64,000 nt of DNA from positions 1-64,000 of the forward strand of contig CAMYJI010000002.1 in NCBI GenBank assembly GCA_947258545.1, in the 5' to 3' direction. The notes below the pieces were generated by a model. The model was not told where the DNA came from and did no database searches. It worked only from the letters and a program-made list of their open reading frames with translations. Source of the DNA: an uncultured Ectothiorhodospiraceae bacterium (GTDB lineage: Bacteria > Pseudomonadota > Gammaproteobacteria > UBA9214). Both the position numbers and the translations under genes were made by a program. Below, piece after piece: positions 45,154 to 55,700 of this stretch. Positions within the stretch are counted from its first letter, which is position 1. Every line of letters starts with the position of its first letter.

Positions 45154-45981
45154 ATGACTGACACGAAACTCGCATTTATCGGGGGCGGGAATATGGCCCG
45201 CAGCCTGGTCGGTGGCCTCATCGCGGACGGCTGGAAACCCGGGCTGATCTGGGTTGCCGATCCCGATAAACGCAAGACTGATAGTCTGGCAGCCCGATTC
45301 CCGATCAATACCACGCAGGATAACCAGGCAGCCGTTGAACAGGCCGATGCCGTAGTGCTGGCGGTAAAACCCCAGGTCCTCGGGGAGGTAGCCCGTGCAC
45401 TGGCCCCTATGGTCGCCAGGCAACGGCCACTGATCATCTCGATCGCCGCCGGCATACGTGAGACCACCCTGCGCAACTGGCTGGGTGAAGACACTGCCAT
45501 CGTTCGCAGCATGCCGAATACACCGGCGCTGGTGCAGAGTGGCGCCACCGCCCTGTACGCCAATCCCGGTGTCAGCGAGGACCAACGCAACCTGGCCGAG
45601 TCCATCCTGCGTGCAGTCGGCCTGGCCCTCTGGATCGAAGACGAGTCTCTGATGGATGCCGTCACGGCGCTATCAGGCAGCGGGCCAGCCTACTTCTTCC
45701 TGTTCATGGATGCCCTGCAGTCAGCCGGGAAACGTCTTGGCCTGAATGAGGAGACTGCGCGCCTGCTCACCCTGCAGACCGCCTTTGGCGCCTCCAAGAT
45801 GGCGCTGGAGAGCAGTGACGATGCCGCCACCCTGCGGCACAGGGTGACCTCTCCCGGCGGGACAACGGAACGTGCCATCGAGGTACTGCAGCAGCGTGAT
45901 TTCGAAGCCATCGTACTGCAGGCCCTGGAGGCCGCAACCGAGCGCTCACGTGAACTGGCCAGCGAATTCGGCGAGGACTGA
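45154..45981 (+). CDS. proC: Pyrroline-5-carboxylate reductase
   Basis: This 275-aa enzyme makes proline from pyrroline-5-carboxylate with NADPH. It has AFIGGGNMARSLVGGL, the AVKPQVLGEV stretch, RSMPNTPALVQSGATAL and ALSGSGPAYFFLFMDAL. The frame is open from 45124, but MTDTKLAFIGGG at 45154 is the standard start. The stop codon overlaps the yggT start (TGATG). Confidence 0.97.
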   Translation: MTDTKLAFIGGGNMARSLVGGLIADGWKPGLIWVADPDKRKTDSLAARFPINTTQDNQAAVEQADAVVLAVKPQVLGEVARALAPMVARQRPLIISIAAGIRETTLRNWLGEDTAIVRSMPNTPALVQSGATALYANPGVSEDQRNLAESILRAVGLALWIEDESLMDAVTALSGSGPAYFFLFMDALQSAGKRLGLNEETARLLTLQTAFGASKMALESSDDAATLRHRVTSPGGTTERAIEVLQQRDFEAIVLQALEAATERSRELASEFGED

Positions 45982-46535
45982 TGCAAGGCAGCTACTTCAC
46001 CAATCCACTGGAATTCCTGATCAGCACGCTGTTCAGCCTGTACATACTGGCCATCATGCTGCGCTTTCTGCTCGCTACCGTCAGGGCCGATTTCTACAAC
46101 CCCGCCAGCCAGTTCCTGGTCCGCATCACCAATCCCCTGCTGGTGCCATTGCGCAAGGTCATACCCAGTGTCGGCAAGTTCGATACGGCGTCGGTGCTGC
46201 TCATGCTGGTCCTGCAGATTGCCTCCCTGGTCTTGGTGCTGGCCCTGCGTGGCGGGGGCATCCCGGTGGTGGCGGTGCTCGTGACCAGTGTCGCGGAGCT
46301 GGTCTCGCTGTTGCTCAATGTCTTCATCTTCGCCATTATCATCCAGGTCGTCCTCAGCTGGGTTAATCCGGGCAGCTACAACCCGGTAAGTTCCCTGCTA
46401 TACAGCCTGACCAGCCCGGTACTAAGACCCATACAGCGGCTCATCCCACCGATATCCGGCATTGACCTTTCCCCCCTGTTTGCCCTGATCGGCCTGCAGG
46501 TCCTGAAAATGCTGATACTTCCGCTACTGGCCTAG
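45981..46535 (+). CDS. yggT: YggT family membrane protein
   Basis: The 184-aa protein has two YggT repeats, each two membrane segments with a PxNP-type loop: FYNPASQFLVRITNPLLVPLRK (about 36-56) and YNPVSSLLYSLTSPVLRPIQRLIPP (about 133-157). The family is implicated in osmotic or cell-envelope functions, without an assigned activity. The start overlaps the proC stop by one base. A further unlinked role for yggT in ion tolerance is known only for other species. Confidence 0.92.
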   Translation: MQGSYFTNPLEFLISTLFSLYILAIMLRFLLATVRADFYNPASQFLVRITNPLLVPLRKVIPSVGKFDTASVLLMLVLQIASLVLVLALRGGGIPVVAVLVTSVAELVSLLLNVFIFAIIIQVVLSWVNPGSYNPVSSLLYSLTSPVLRPIQRLIPPISGIDLSPLFALIGLQVLKMLILPLLA

Positions 46536-46616
46536 CCATGTCCGGTCTGCAAACACTGTCCTGCGTCAACAATTGGACTATAGTCAACAAACGGGAAGAC
46601 GTGACGGGAGGTAAAA

Positions 46617-47069
46617 ATGAATAATAACTACATCAGTATGTCATGGCTGTTGGGGCTGATACTTGCTGTCATCACGCCGTTGGGCCATGCGGACAACTCC
46701 AAGGACTTCGGCCAGTATGTTGTCCATTACAACGCGTTGTCCACTGCCCTGCTCGCGCCGCAGGTGGCACGCGAATACCATATCACGCGTAGCAAGAACC
46801 GCGGCATGGTCAACATCACCGTGCTGCGCAAGGTGCTGGGCAGTCCGGGGCAACCGGTGCATGCCGTTACCCGGGTGTCGGCCATGAACCTCACCGGGCA
46901 GGGCCGCAAGATCCGCATGCGCGAGGTGCGCGAAGGCAATGCCATCTACTACATCGGTGAATTCAGGGTCACCAACGAGGAAACCCTGAAGTTCGATGTG
47001 CGCGTGCGCCCCCAGGGTAGCCAGGATCACCTCCAGGTTGAGTTCAGCCAGGACTTCTATACCCAGTAG
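46617..47069 (+). CDS. DUF4426 domain-containing secreted protein
   Basis: The 150-aa protein has a signal peptide (about residues 1-25, ending GHA-DNS) and a beta-rich domain with FGQYVVHYNALSTALLAPQVAREYHI at its start, the mark of DUF4426. It is found downstream of proC and yggT in many Gammaproteobacteria; the role is unknown. GGGAGG sits 5 bp before the ATG. A strong terminator follows, so proC-yggT-DUF4426 is a transcription unit. Confidence 0.85.
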   Translation: MNNNYISMSWLLGLILAVITPLGHADNSKDFGQYVVHYNALSTALLAPQVAREYHITRSKNRGMVNITVLRKVLGSPGQPVHAVTRVSAMNLTGQGRKIRMREVREGNAIYYIGEFRVTNEETLKFDVRVRPQGSQDHLQVEFSQDFYTQ

Positions 47070-47092
47070 GCCTGACAACGGCCTTCTGCAAC

Positions 47093-47123
47093 ACGCCCGG
47101 AGCGGACCAGCCCGGGCGTTTTT
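47093..47123 (+). terminator. Intrinsic terminator after the DUF4426 gene
   Basis: ACGCCCGG (47093-47100) pairs with CCGGGCGT (47112-47119) around an 11-base loop and is followed by a run of T. It ends the proC-yggT-DUF4426 transcript before the MFS gene. Confidence 0.9.
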
Positions 47124-47195
47124 GCATTACCCTGGCATGTCTTCCATACACATATAAGAACCCATGCAACGCACACTACACATGCCCATTCAAAG

Positions 47196-48554
47196 ATGAA
47201 GTCAGGCAAGCAGACACTGGGCAACTGGCTTGCCGCCGCCTCCGCCTACCTGCAACCACGCGTGGTCGGCATGATCTTCCTCGGCTTTGCCGCCGGGCTG
47301 CCCTTCCTGCTGGTATTCTCGACCCTCTCCGCCTGGCTTCGGGACGAGGGCATCGCACGCACCACCATCGGATTCTTCAGCTGGATCGGCGTCACCTACT
47401 CCATCAAGTTCTTCTGGGCACCTGTGGTCGACCGGTTGCCCCTGCCGCTGCTGACCCGGCTGCTGGGCAAGCGCCGCTCCTGGCTGCTGCTTGCACAACT
47501 GACCATCGCCGTCGGCCTCGCGGGCATGGCCATGACCAACCCGCATACCGACCTGACGCGCATTGCATTGTTCGCGCTGCTGGTCGCCTTTGGCTCGGCC
47601 ACCCAGGACATCACCGTGGACGCCTACCGCATCGAGGCAGTCGATCAGCGATTGCAAGGCGCCATGGCTGCCACCTATGTACTCGGCTACCGGATCGCCT
47701 TACTGGCCGCCGGCGCCGGCGCCTTTTATATCGCCGCGCTACATTCATGGTCGATGGCCTACCTGGTGATGGCGGTGCTGATGGCAGTCGGTATCGTCAC
47801 CACCCTGGTGATCCGCGAACCGGCGCACCGCGTTGACCAGCGCACCCGTGAACTGGAGGCGCGGCTGGAATCACGCGTCGGAGTTGCCACCCGTGACAGT
47901 GTCTACGCGCGCCTCGCGGCCTGGTTCTCCGATGCGGTCGTCAGCCCGTTCGTGGAATTCTTTCAGCGCAACGGGGCACTGGCGATCGCCATACTTTTGC
48001 TGGTCGGCTCCTACAAGCTCAGCGACATTACCATGGGCGTGATGGCGAATCCCTTCTATCTCGATCTGGGTTTCAGCAAGACCGATATCGCCAACATCAC
48101 CAAGCTGTTCGGTTTCTTCATGACCATCGCCGGCGCCGGGCTGGGTGGCATCCTGGTGCTACGCTACGGCATCATGCGTCCGCTGCTCGCGGGTGCGATA
48201 CTGATCGCGGCAACCAACCTGCTGTTCGTCTGGCTGGCCGTCAGCGAGCCGCATCTGACCTCGCTGGCCATTGTTATCAGCGCAGACAACCTCAGTGGCG
48301 GGCTGGCAACAGCGGCCTTCATCGCCTACCTGTCGAGCCTGACGAACACCGCCTACACCGCCACCCAGTATGCCCTGTTCAGTTCCCTGATGACGCTCCC
48401 GGCAAAGTTCATCGGCGGGTTCGCCGGCTGGATTGTCGACACGACCGGCTACGCCAGTTTCTTCCTGTATGCCGGCCTGCTCGGGGTCCCGGCGATCCTG
48501 CTGGTCCTCTACCTGTTGCAGCGCCAGGACGTCGCAGACGCCCAGCGGTCCTGA
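47196..48554 (+). CDS. ampG: AmpG-like MFS transporter
   Basis: This 452-aa polytopic protein has about 12-14 membrane segments. The start region FLGFAAGLPFLLVFSTLSAWLRDEGI and FSWIGVTYSIKFFWAPVVDRLPLPLL are typical of AmpG permeases, which import anhydro-muropeptides for cell-wall recycling. The ATQDITVDAYRIEAV motif supports it. A cytosolic loop of about 60 residues lies after the sixth segment. No ampC or ampD is near. Confidence 0.9.
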   Translation: MKSGKQTLGNWLAAASAYLQPRVVGMIFLGFAAGLPFLLVFSTLSAWLRDEGIARTTIGFFSWIGVTYSIKFFWAPVVDRLPLPLLTRLLGKRRSWLLLAQLTIAVGLAGMAMTNPHTDLTRIALFALLVAFGSATQDITVDAYRIEAVDQRLQGAMAATYVLGYRIALLAAGAGAFYIAALHSWSMAYLVMAVLMAVGIVTTLVIREPAHRVDQRTRELEARLESRVGVATRDSVYARLAAWFSDAVVSPFVEFFQRNGALAIAILLLVGSYKLSDITMGVMANPFYLDLGFSKTDIANITKLFGFFMTIAGAGLGGILVLRYGIMRPLLAGAILIAATNLLFVWLAVSEPHLTSLAIVISADNLSGGLATAAFIAYLSSLTNTAYTATQYALFSSLMTLPAKFIGGFAGWIVDTTGYASFFLYAGLLGVPAILLVLYLLQRQDVADAQRS

Positions 48555-48735
48555 GGCCGGGGCCCGCTTTGCAAGCGGTCCTTGGCTGGGATAACCGGCC
48601 AAAAAAACGAATAACCTATTGTTTTATTTGTTGTTTTACTCAAATTACCCGCGACGGGATGAGCGCCTAACCCATGTGTCTTATGGCACGACCGGCTCAA
48701 ATCGACTAGCCTGAGACACTGGAGGTTGAGAATAA

Positions 48736-48930
48736 ATGCAAGAAAAACGCTCCAAGGGACAGCGCCGCTGGGGAATCGCCGCCGAGTTTCCCTTGACCGA
48801 CACCAGCGGTATCACCGTGGTTATTGACCGCCGCCGAATGCGGGACAGACGCCTGGACAACATTCCCCTGGCGGAGCGGTTGATGCTGTTTTCCCAGATG
48901 ATCCCCCTCAGTCCCGAGCTCGAGCAGTAG
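48736..48930 (+). CDS. Small conserved-looking protein of 64 residues
   Basis: The frame opens at an ATG preceded by TGGAGGTTGAG, a good ribosome site. The product is basic in the middle (DRRRMRDRRLDNIPLAERLMLF) with an acidic end. No membrane segment or known domain is visible. It lies alone between the AmpG-like gene and xthA (which is convergent). I do not recognise it; the ribosome site is the main support. Confidence 0.55.
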   Translation: MQEKRSKGQRRWGIAAEFPLTDTSGITVVIDRRRMRDRRLDNIPLAERLMLFSQMIPLSPELEQ

Positions 48931-48985
48931 CGTCCCGCCCGACCCACCCTGATCGCCTGGGCGCGACTGCGGGGTTACCCCGGGA

Positions 48986-49759
48986 CTACAAAACGTAATC
49001 GTAATCCATGATCAGCGGGGCATGATCGGAAAACCGCCGGGTCTTATAGATACGCGTCCCCTGTACCGCATCTTGCAGGCCGGGGGTGATCACCTGGTAG
49101 TCGATACGCCAGCCAACATTCTTGGCCCAGGCCTGACCACGATTTGACCACCAGGTGTACTGGTCAGGATCCTCGTTCACGACACGAAAGGCATCGACAT
49201 AGCCGGCCGGGCCGAACAAATCGTCCATCCAGGCGCGCTCCTCGGGAAGAAAGCCCGAGTTTTTCTGGTTACCGCGCCAGTTCTTCAGGTCGATCTCCTT
49301 GTGCGCTATGTTCCAGTCACCGCAGAGGATGTACTCGCGCCGCTTGAGGCGTAGCCGGTTCAGGAAGGGCATGAAGCGATCGAGGAAATCGAACTTGACG
49401 GCCTGGCGCTCTTCACTGGATGACCCGGATGGCAAATAGACCGACACCACACTCAAGGGTCCGAAGCGGGCCTCGATGTAACGCCCCTCGGCATCCATGT
49501 CCGGCCAGCCCAGGCCGGTGATTACCTTGTCCGGTTTGCGCTTGCTGTAGATCGCTACCCCACTGTAGCCCTTCTTCTCGGCATCGTGGAAACTCACATG
49601 CCAGCCACGCGGCCAGAACACCCTGTCTTCCAGCTGGTGCACCTGGGCCTTGGTCTCTTGCAGGCACACGACATCCGCCTGCTGGCGCACCATCCATTGA
49701 AAAAAACCTTTCCTGGCGGCGGCCCGGATACCGTTCACGTTAACCGTGATAATGCGCAT
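48986..49759 (-). CDS. xthA: Exodeoxyribonuclease III
   Basis: This 257-aa endonuclease/exonuclease/phosphatase-fold protein repairs abasic and 3'-blocked DNA. The catalytic set is intact: N7, E35 (QETK), Y108, D148 and N150 (GDWN), D245 and H246 (SDHAPL). The whole chain resembles Pseudomonas Crc, which has lost these residues, and the position next to pyrE is the crc position. The frame extends to 49825, but ATG 49759 with GGGGAAA upstream gives MRIITVNVNGIR. It is divergent from pyrE. Confidence 0.95.
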   Translation of the reverse strand: MRIITVNVNGIRAAARKGFFQWMVRQQADVVCLQETKAQVHQLEDRVFWPRGWHVSFHDAEKKGYSGVAIYSKRKPDKVITGLGWPDMDAEGRYIEARFGPLSVVSVYLPSGSSSEERQAVKFDFLDRFMPFLNRLRLKRREYILCGDWNIAHKEIDLKNWRGNQKNSGFLPEERAWMDDLFGPAGYVDAFRVVNEDPDQYTWWSNRGQAWAKNVGWRIDYQVITPGLQDAVQGTRIYKTRRFSDHAPLIMDYDYVL

Positions 49760-49829
49760 ATTTTTCCCCGTACTGAATCCGCGTGTATGATAGCGACCCC
49801 GACACGCAGTTTCGACATCCAGCACCCCA

Positions 49830-50471
49830 ATGAAAGACTACCAGCACGAATTCATCGATTTCGCCATTGGCGCCAGCGTGTTGCGCTTCGGAGACTTCAC
49901 CCTGAAGTCGGGACGCACCAGCCCCTATTTCTTCAATGCGGGCTTGTTCAATACCGGCGAACACCTGGCGCTCCTGGGACGTTTCTACGCCCGGGCCATC
50001 GTTGACAGCGGCATCGGTTTCGATGTCCTGTTTGGCCCGGCCTATAAAGGCATACCCCTGGCCGCCACGGCCGGGATTGCGCTGGCGGACCATCATGAGA
50101 TGAATGTGCCCTGGTGCTTCAACCGCAAGGAGGCCAAGGAGCACGGCGAGGGCGGCAACCTGGTCGGGGCCGGCCTGTCGGGCAGGGTGCTGGTCATCGA
50201 CGATGTCATCACCGCCGGTACAGCGATCCGTGAATCCGTGCAAATCATCGAGGCCAGCGGCGCCACGCTTGCCGGTGTTGTGATCGCACTCGACCGCCAG
50301 GAGCGCGGTCAGGGTGAACGCTCGGCCATCCAGGAGGTGGAAGAGAGCTTCGGCATCCAGGTGATCAGCATCATCAGGCTGGAGCACCTGCTGGAATACC
50401 TGCTGGAGAAATCCGACCGCGGCGACGAGGTCGCGAAGATCCAGGCCTACCGGAAACAGTACGGCGTCTAG
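49830..50471 (+). CDS. pyrE: Orotate phosphoribosyltransferase
   Basis: The 213-aa enzyme joins orotate and PRPP to give OMP. It has the start [43 protein letters not shown] and the PRPP loop [17 protein letters not shown]. The final 4 bp overlap the convergent TSUP gene. It is separate from the pyrR-pyrB operon, as in Pseudomonas. Confidence 0.97.
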   Translation: MKDYQHEFIDFAIGASVLRFGDFTLKSGRTSPYFFNAGLFNTGEHLALLGRFYARAIVDSGIGFDVLFGPAYKGIPLAATAGIALADHHEMNVPWCFNRKEAKEHGEGGNLVGAGLSGRVLVIDDVITAGTAIRESVQIIEASGATLAGVVIALDRQERGQGERSAIQEVEESFGIQVISIIRLEHLLEYLLEKSDRGDEVAKIQAYRKQYGV

Positions 50472-51223
50472 CCGACAATCAGCTTGAGGCCCACCAGCAG
50501 GGTGATGATTTCGAAGGCCCGCTTGATCCAGCGGTTGCCTGACTTGATCGCCAGGTGCGCGCCCAGGTAACCGCCCAGCAGGGAACCCAGCAACAGGGCC
50601 GGCAACCAGGCCCAGCGAATCTCGCCCAGAATGCCCAGGGTCAGTGCACCGGCCCCGTTCCAGAACATGCCCACCAGAATCAGGGTATAGGCTATAGCAC
50701 GGCGGTAGTCGAGACCGAACCAGCGCACCAGCCACAGGGTCACGAACAGGCCGGTGCCGGAGGTCAGTGAACCGTTAAGCGCACCGATGCCGAACAGGAC
50801 CAGACCCCCGATCAGGATCCCGCGCCGGTCGCGGTTGCGGGGCCTGGCTGCCTGACCCAGCCCCGGATTCAGCCAGGAATAGATGCCCAGGCCCGCGGTC
50901 AGCAGGCCCAGTGCCACCTCGGCCATTCGTTCCGGCACAGCGAGTATAATATTTGCGCCGACGATGACCCCCGGCAGCCCGAAGGCCAGGATATACATCA
51001 CCAGGTGGCGTTCCAGGGCGCCTTCTCTCAAGTGCCGGACCGTGGCGCCGATACCCAAGGCAACACTGGCCACTTTGTGGGTCGCCAGGGCGACCGCAAA
51101 CGGCAGGCCGAGGAAGATCAGGACCGGCAGCTGGATCAGGCCTGCGCCGCCCCCGGAAAACGCCGAAAACAGATTGGCGACCAGGGACACCAGGAACAGG
51201 ATCCCATGCTCAAGGCCGGTCAC
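50468..51223 (-). CDS. TauE/SafE-type (TSUP) membrane permease
   Basis: This 251-aa protein has about seven to eight membrane segments and the TSUP repeats, with [36 protein letters not shown] near the N-terminus and [16 protein letters not shown] in the second half. The family exports or imports sulfite, sulfoacetate or related sulfur compounds; the substrate is not readable. It faces pyrE. In a sulfur-oxidising host it might export sulfite, but that is only context inference. Confidence 0.87.
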   Translation of the reverse strand: MTGLEHGILFLVSLVANLFSAFSGGGAGLIQLPVLIFLGLPFAVALATHKVASVALGIGATVRHLREGALERHLVMYILAFGLPGVIVGANIILAVPERMAEVALGLLTAGLGIYSWLNPGLGQAARPRNRDRRGILIGGLVLFGIGALNGSLTSGTGLFVTLWLVRWFGLDYRRAIAYTLILVGMFWNGAGALTLGILGEIRWAWLPALLLGSLLGGYLGAHLAIKSGNRWIKRAFEIITLLVGLKLIVG

Positions 51224-51309
51224 GACCGGAAATCTGTCCTGACTGAATCGGGTATATACTTCCTGCTCATGGTGCAGCCGAGGTTTGCTTGAAGAGGAAT
51301 TGCCAAGAA

Positions 51310-51933
51310 ATGAAATTTACACTCCATAATATCCGCTACCTGGCGTTTTTGCCGGCCTTTTTAATTGCCACGGCCGTATCCGCGGAACGTACCTTCAGGT
51401 GGGTCGATGAGGCAGGCAACGTCCATTACGGCGACCGTGTGCCGCCCCGCCACGTGAACAAGGAACGTCGCGAGATCAACGGATCGGGCCGCGTTGTGAA
51501 GGTCTACGAGGCCCCCAAGACACCGGAGGAGAAGGCCGAGGCGAAACGCCTTGCCAAACTCGAAGCGGTGGAAAGGGAAAAGGCCAAAAAGCAGGCGATT
51601 CATGACCGCATTCTGCTGGCGACCTATTCCAGCGAAGAGGACATGCTGCTGCTGAGGGATGGCAAGATCGCGAGCGTTGACGCACTCATCCAATTAACCA
51701 ACAGCCGCATTGAGTCCTCCAGGAAACGCTTGCTTATGCTTGAAACAGAAGCCGCCGATTTCGAGCGCAGCGGTAAACCGGTGCCGAAAATCCTGCAAAG
51801 CCAGATCACGACAGCTCGTGCCCAGATAAAGGAAAACGAGGCCTTCGTTATCGCCAAGGAAAAGGAAAAACAGGCCATCACCGATCAATTCAGCATCAAC
51901 ATCTCGCGCTACCGCGAGCTCAAAGTACCCTAG
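51310..51933 (+). CDS. DUF4124 domain-containing secreted protein
   Basis: The 207-aa protein has a signal peptide (about 1-23) and then the DUF4124 motif RTFRWVDEAGNVHYGDRVPP. The rest is a long charged helical region (residues 85-190), likely coiled coil. Such proteins are common in Gammaproteobacteria and of unknown role, probably envelope-associated. An upstream start is at 51289, but ATG 51310 is followed at once by the signal peptide. It ends 15 bp before the convergent argB gene. Confidence 0.82.
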   Translation: MKFTLHNIRYLAFLPAFLIATAVSAERTFRWVDEAGNVHYGDRVPPRHVNKERREINGSGRVVKVYEAPKTPEEKAEAKRLAKLEAVEREKAKKQAIHDRILLATYSSEEDMLLLRDGKIASVDALIQLTNSRIESSRKRLLMLETEAADFERSGKPVPKILQSQITTARAQIKENEAFVIAKEKEKQAITDQFSINISRYRELKVP

Positions 51934-51948
51934 CCCACGGGCGTCGAC

Positions 51949-52863
<915 letters not shown>

Positions 52864-52949
52864 TTAATAGATATCAGTATGCGCCTGCCGGCGGGTAACC
52901 GACTGGGCAAATATTATGCGGCAAACGAAGAAACTTACAACGGCCGCCG

Positions 52950-55643
52950 TCAGAATGGCAATGACAGGCCAGGCTCGACCTGCAACAGCACACGCCGGAA
53001 TTCCTCCATGATGCGCGTCAACGCTGCCTGGTTATCCGCCTCGAAACGCAACACCAGCACAGGCGTAGTGTTCGACGCACGCACCAGGCCCCAGCCATCC
53101 TCGAACTCGGCCCGCAGGCCATCGATGGTGGTGACCTGCGCGCCCTCAAAATGCGCACTGGCCAGCAAGCGTTCGATGAACCCGGGCGGTTCACCCTCCT
53201 GCATGGTGATATTGAGTTCCGGCGTATTGAGGCTGTCAGGCAGGTCGGCGAACACCTCGGTGGCGGGGCGCTCATCCTTGCCCAGAATCTCGAGCAACCG
53301 CGCTGAGGCATACAGGCCGTCATCGAAACCATACCAGCGCTCCTTGAAGAAGATATGGCCGCTCATCTCCCCGGCCAGCAGCGCACCGGTCTCCTTGATC
53401 TTGGCCTTGATGAATGAATGGCCGGTCTTCCACATCAGCGGCTCGCCGCCATGCTGGCGGATTATGCCGTCGAGGAAACGCGAACACTTCACGTCATAGA
53501 TGATCTGACCACCGGGGTTGCGGTCCAGGACGTCTTCGGCAAACAGCATCAGCACCCGGTCCGGCCAGACTATATTACCCTCAGTGGTAACCACGCCAAG
53601 CCGGTCACCGTCACCGTCGAAGGCCAACCCGACATCGGCCTGGGTTCGCTTGACCGTTTCGATCAGGTCCTCGAGGTTCTCGGGTTTGCTCGGGTCCGGG
53701 TGATGGTTCGGGAAGTTGCCGTCGACTTCACAAAACAGTTCGGTGACCTCGCAGCCAATCGCCTTAAGCAGTTGCGGGGCGACGGCACCGGCAACGCCAT
53801 TTCCGCAGTCGATCACCACCCTGAGGGGCCGTTCCAGTTTCACGTCGCTGCCGATGCGCGCGATATAATCGGGGATGATATCCATTACATCCACCTTGCC
53901 CTCGCCGGATATGAAATTACCGGCCTCGATGCGCTCACGCAGGTGTTGAATTGAATTTCCAGACAGGGTCTCGCCGTCGATCATGATCTTCAGGCCGTTG
54001 TAGTCCGGGGGATTGTGACTACCGGTGACGATCACTCCGGTCTGGTGGGCATCGAGATAATTGGCGGCGAAGTAAAGTACCGGCGTGGGGACCACACCGA
54101 TGTCCAATACATCACAACCGGTGGCGGTCAACCCCGCGATCAGCGCCTGGGAGAGCGCCGGTCCGGACAGCCGTCCGTCACGCCCGACCACAACGGTATT
54201 ACGTCCCCGCTGGATGGCCTCACTGCCGATGGCACGGCCAATCTGCTTTACTGCTGAAGGTGTCAGGGTCTGATTCACAACACCGCGTATGTCATAGGCA
54301 CGAAATATTGATGCATCTATACTGGCTTCTGTTTCATCCTCCGATGTAAATTCCAGCGGGCCCTCTTCCACTATCATGCTGTCCCCGCGCAAGACCTCAT
54401 AGTCGGGTGACATCTCAAGCAGGCCGATATGCTGACCGGTCCCAGCGGCCGCAGCCTCCTCGAACTCCTCCTCGACCTCGACCTCAACCTCGTCCTCGAC
54501 CTCGACCTCGTTCACGGCAGCCGCTGCCTCTGGCTGATGCCGCTCGTAGTGCTTTTGCTCATCCTGGGCCTTGGAAATACCGATAATGCGCGTGATGAAC
54601 TCCATCGTTTCCTGCATCTCGTTAAGGCCACAGGGGTATTCAGGCCGGAGCTGTCCGTCGCGAACATCCTTGGCCAGGTTGACCAGGTTGATCTGGTCCT
54701 GGTTCAACGCCCCCGACAGCCGCCTGAACAACATCAGCGTTATCGCGGCCATGACTGCAGCCATCACCAGGAAAGCAACAATCACCCACAGGCTGATCCT
54801 GGTCAGAAAGGCGGCGCTGCTCTCCGTCGGCCAGTAGGCGACCTGCCAGAGGCTGCCCTTGACAGGGTTGATGGCAACCGGCTCCCCGTCCCTGAATTCG
54901 ACGTCCCCGTTACGGCTGATCGTTGCCGGCGCACCCTTGGCACCCGTCTGCTGCAATTCCACGTAGCCGTTCAGCGGATGCTCACTGCCCAGGATCCCGG
55001 CAAGCACCTCGCCTGAAAGCGACAGCATGACCAGACCGACCACCGCGTCACCGAACGGGTCCGTGACCCGCCGGACGATATTGATATGCCGATTGTGCGT
55101 ATTGAACAGATGGACCTCGGCCAGCGGTGGCTGTTCACGATCCTCAGCCTCACGCATCTGGGCCAGCGCCGCATAACTCAGGGGCGGCGTCGCATCCGGA
55201 TTAACCTGATCGATCCCGGGAGGCAGCAATTGCACATTGATGGCCGCCGGAAACAGGGTGGTGAGCATCGCTCCCCGCTTCCTGAGGGCCGCTTCATCCC
55301 CGGCCATCAACATCCTGGCGATAGCCGGGTCCCTGGCCAGGCGGTCGATGCTGGAACTGTAGATGTCCACCAGAGTCACGACCTGCGCCGCAAACTGCTC
55401 GGTCAACCTTCTGCTGTCCTGGTCGATGGTCCGCGAGATATACATGGCCGAGAACTGAAAAATGAACACGGTGAGCACCGCCAGCACCACCACGGCGGCG
55501 ATCATGATCTGCAGCTTGACGGTGGACAGGCTGGCGCGTCGTATCTTGATGGCCGGTTTCGCCGCTGCGGACCCGGCCTCGGGCAATGGCGCATCGCCCT
55601 TGGCCTGCCTGGATTTGAATAAACTGGATGGTGTCAGTTTCAT
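52950..55643 (-). CDS. algC: Phosphomannomutase/phosphoglucomutase with an N-terminal membrane sensor part
   Basis: The C-terminal 450 residues are a complete phosphohexomutase: YDIRGVVNQTLTP near 450, catalytic Ser542 in VTGSHNPPDYNG, the metal loop DGDGDRLG and the sugar site GEMSGHIFF. AlgC makes mannose-1-P and glucose-1-P for polysaccharide. The N-terminal 400 residues have membrane segments at about 43-66 and 282-306 flanking a periplasmic domain, then a highly acidic linker (378-395). The total of 897 aa is twice the usual size; longer AlgC forms also exist in Pseudomonas. The order dut-algC-argB is conserved. Confidence 0.93.
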   Translation of the reverse strand: MKLTPSSLFKSRQAKGDAPLPEAGSAAAKPAIKIRRASLSTVKLQIMIAAVVVLAVLTVFIFQFSAMYISRTIDQDSRRLTEQFAAQVVTLVDIYSSSIDRLARDPAIARMLMAGDEAALRKRGAMLTTLFPAAINVQLLPPGIDQVNPDATPPLSYAALAQMREAEDREQPPLAEVHLFNTHNRHINIVRRVTDPFGDAVVGLVMLSLSGEVLAGILGSEHPLNGYVELQQTGAKGAPATISRNGDVEFRDGEPVAINPVKGSLWQVAYWPTESSAAFLTRISLWVIVAFLVMAAVMAAITLMLFRRLSGALNQDQINLVNLAKDVRDGQLRPEYPCGLNEMQETMEFITRIIGISKAQDEQKHYERHQPEAAAAVNEVEVEDEVEVEVEEEFEEAAAAGTGQHIGLLEMSPDYEVLRGDSMIVEEGPLEFTSEDETEASIDASIFRAYDIRGVVNQTLTPSAVKQIGRAIGSEAIQRGRNTVVVGRDGRLSGPALSQALIAGLTATGCDVLDIGVVPTPVLYFAANYLDAHQTGVIVTGSHNPPDYNGLKIMIDGETLSGNSIQHLRERIEAGNFISGEGKVDVMDIIPDYIARIGSDVKLERPLRVVIDCGNGVAGAVAPQLLKAIGCEVTELFCEVDGNFPNHHPDPSKPENLEDLIETVKRTQADVGLAFDGDGDRLGVVTTEGNIVWPDRVLMLFAEDVLDRNPGGQIIYDVKCSRFLDGIIRQHGGEPLMWKTGHSFIKAKIKETGALLAGEMSGHIFFKERWYGFDDGLYASARLLEILGKDERPATEVFADLPDSLNTPELNITMQEGEPPGFIERLLASAHFEGAQVTTIDGLRAEFEDGWGLVRASNTTPVLVLRFEADNQAALTRIMEEFRRVLLQVEPGLSLPF
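54469..54512. repeat. Hexanucleotide tandem repeat inside algC
   Basis: Imperfect copies of CTCGAC (read on the plus strand) run for about 44 bp and encode the Glu/Val-rich acidic linker of the AlgC-like protein. Such repeats can change length in steps of two codons without loss of frame. Confidence 0.8.
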
Positions 55644-55700
55644 GGTGGTTTCCGAATAACCCTAGGTTGTTATCGACAACCCGACCCGATTAATTAGCGA

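Noticed and set aside
44888-45157. An 89-codon open frame between pilT and proC.
   Set aside because: No ribosome site, no recognisable motif, and it runs into the proC start in another frame.
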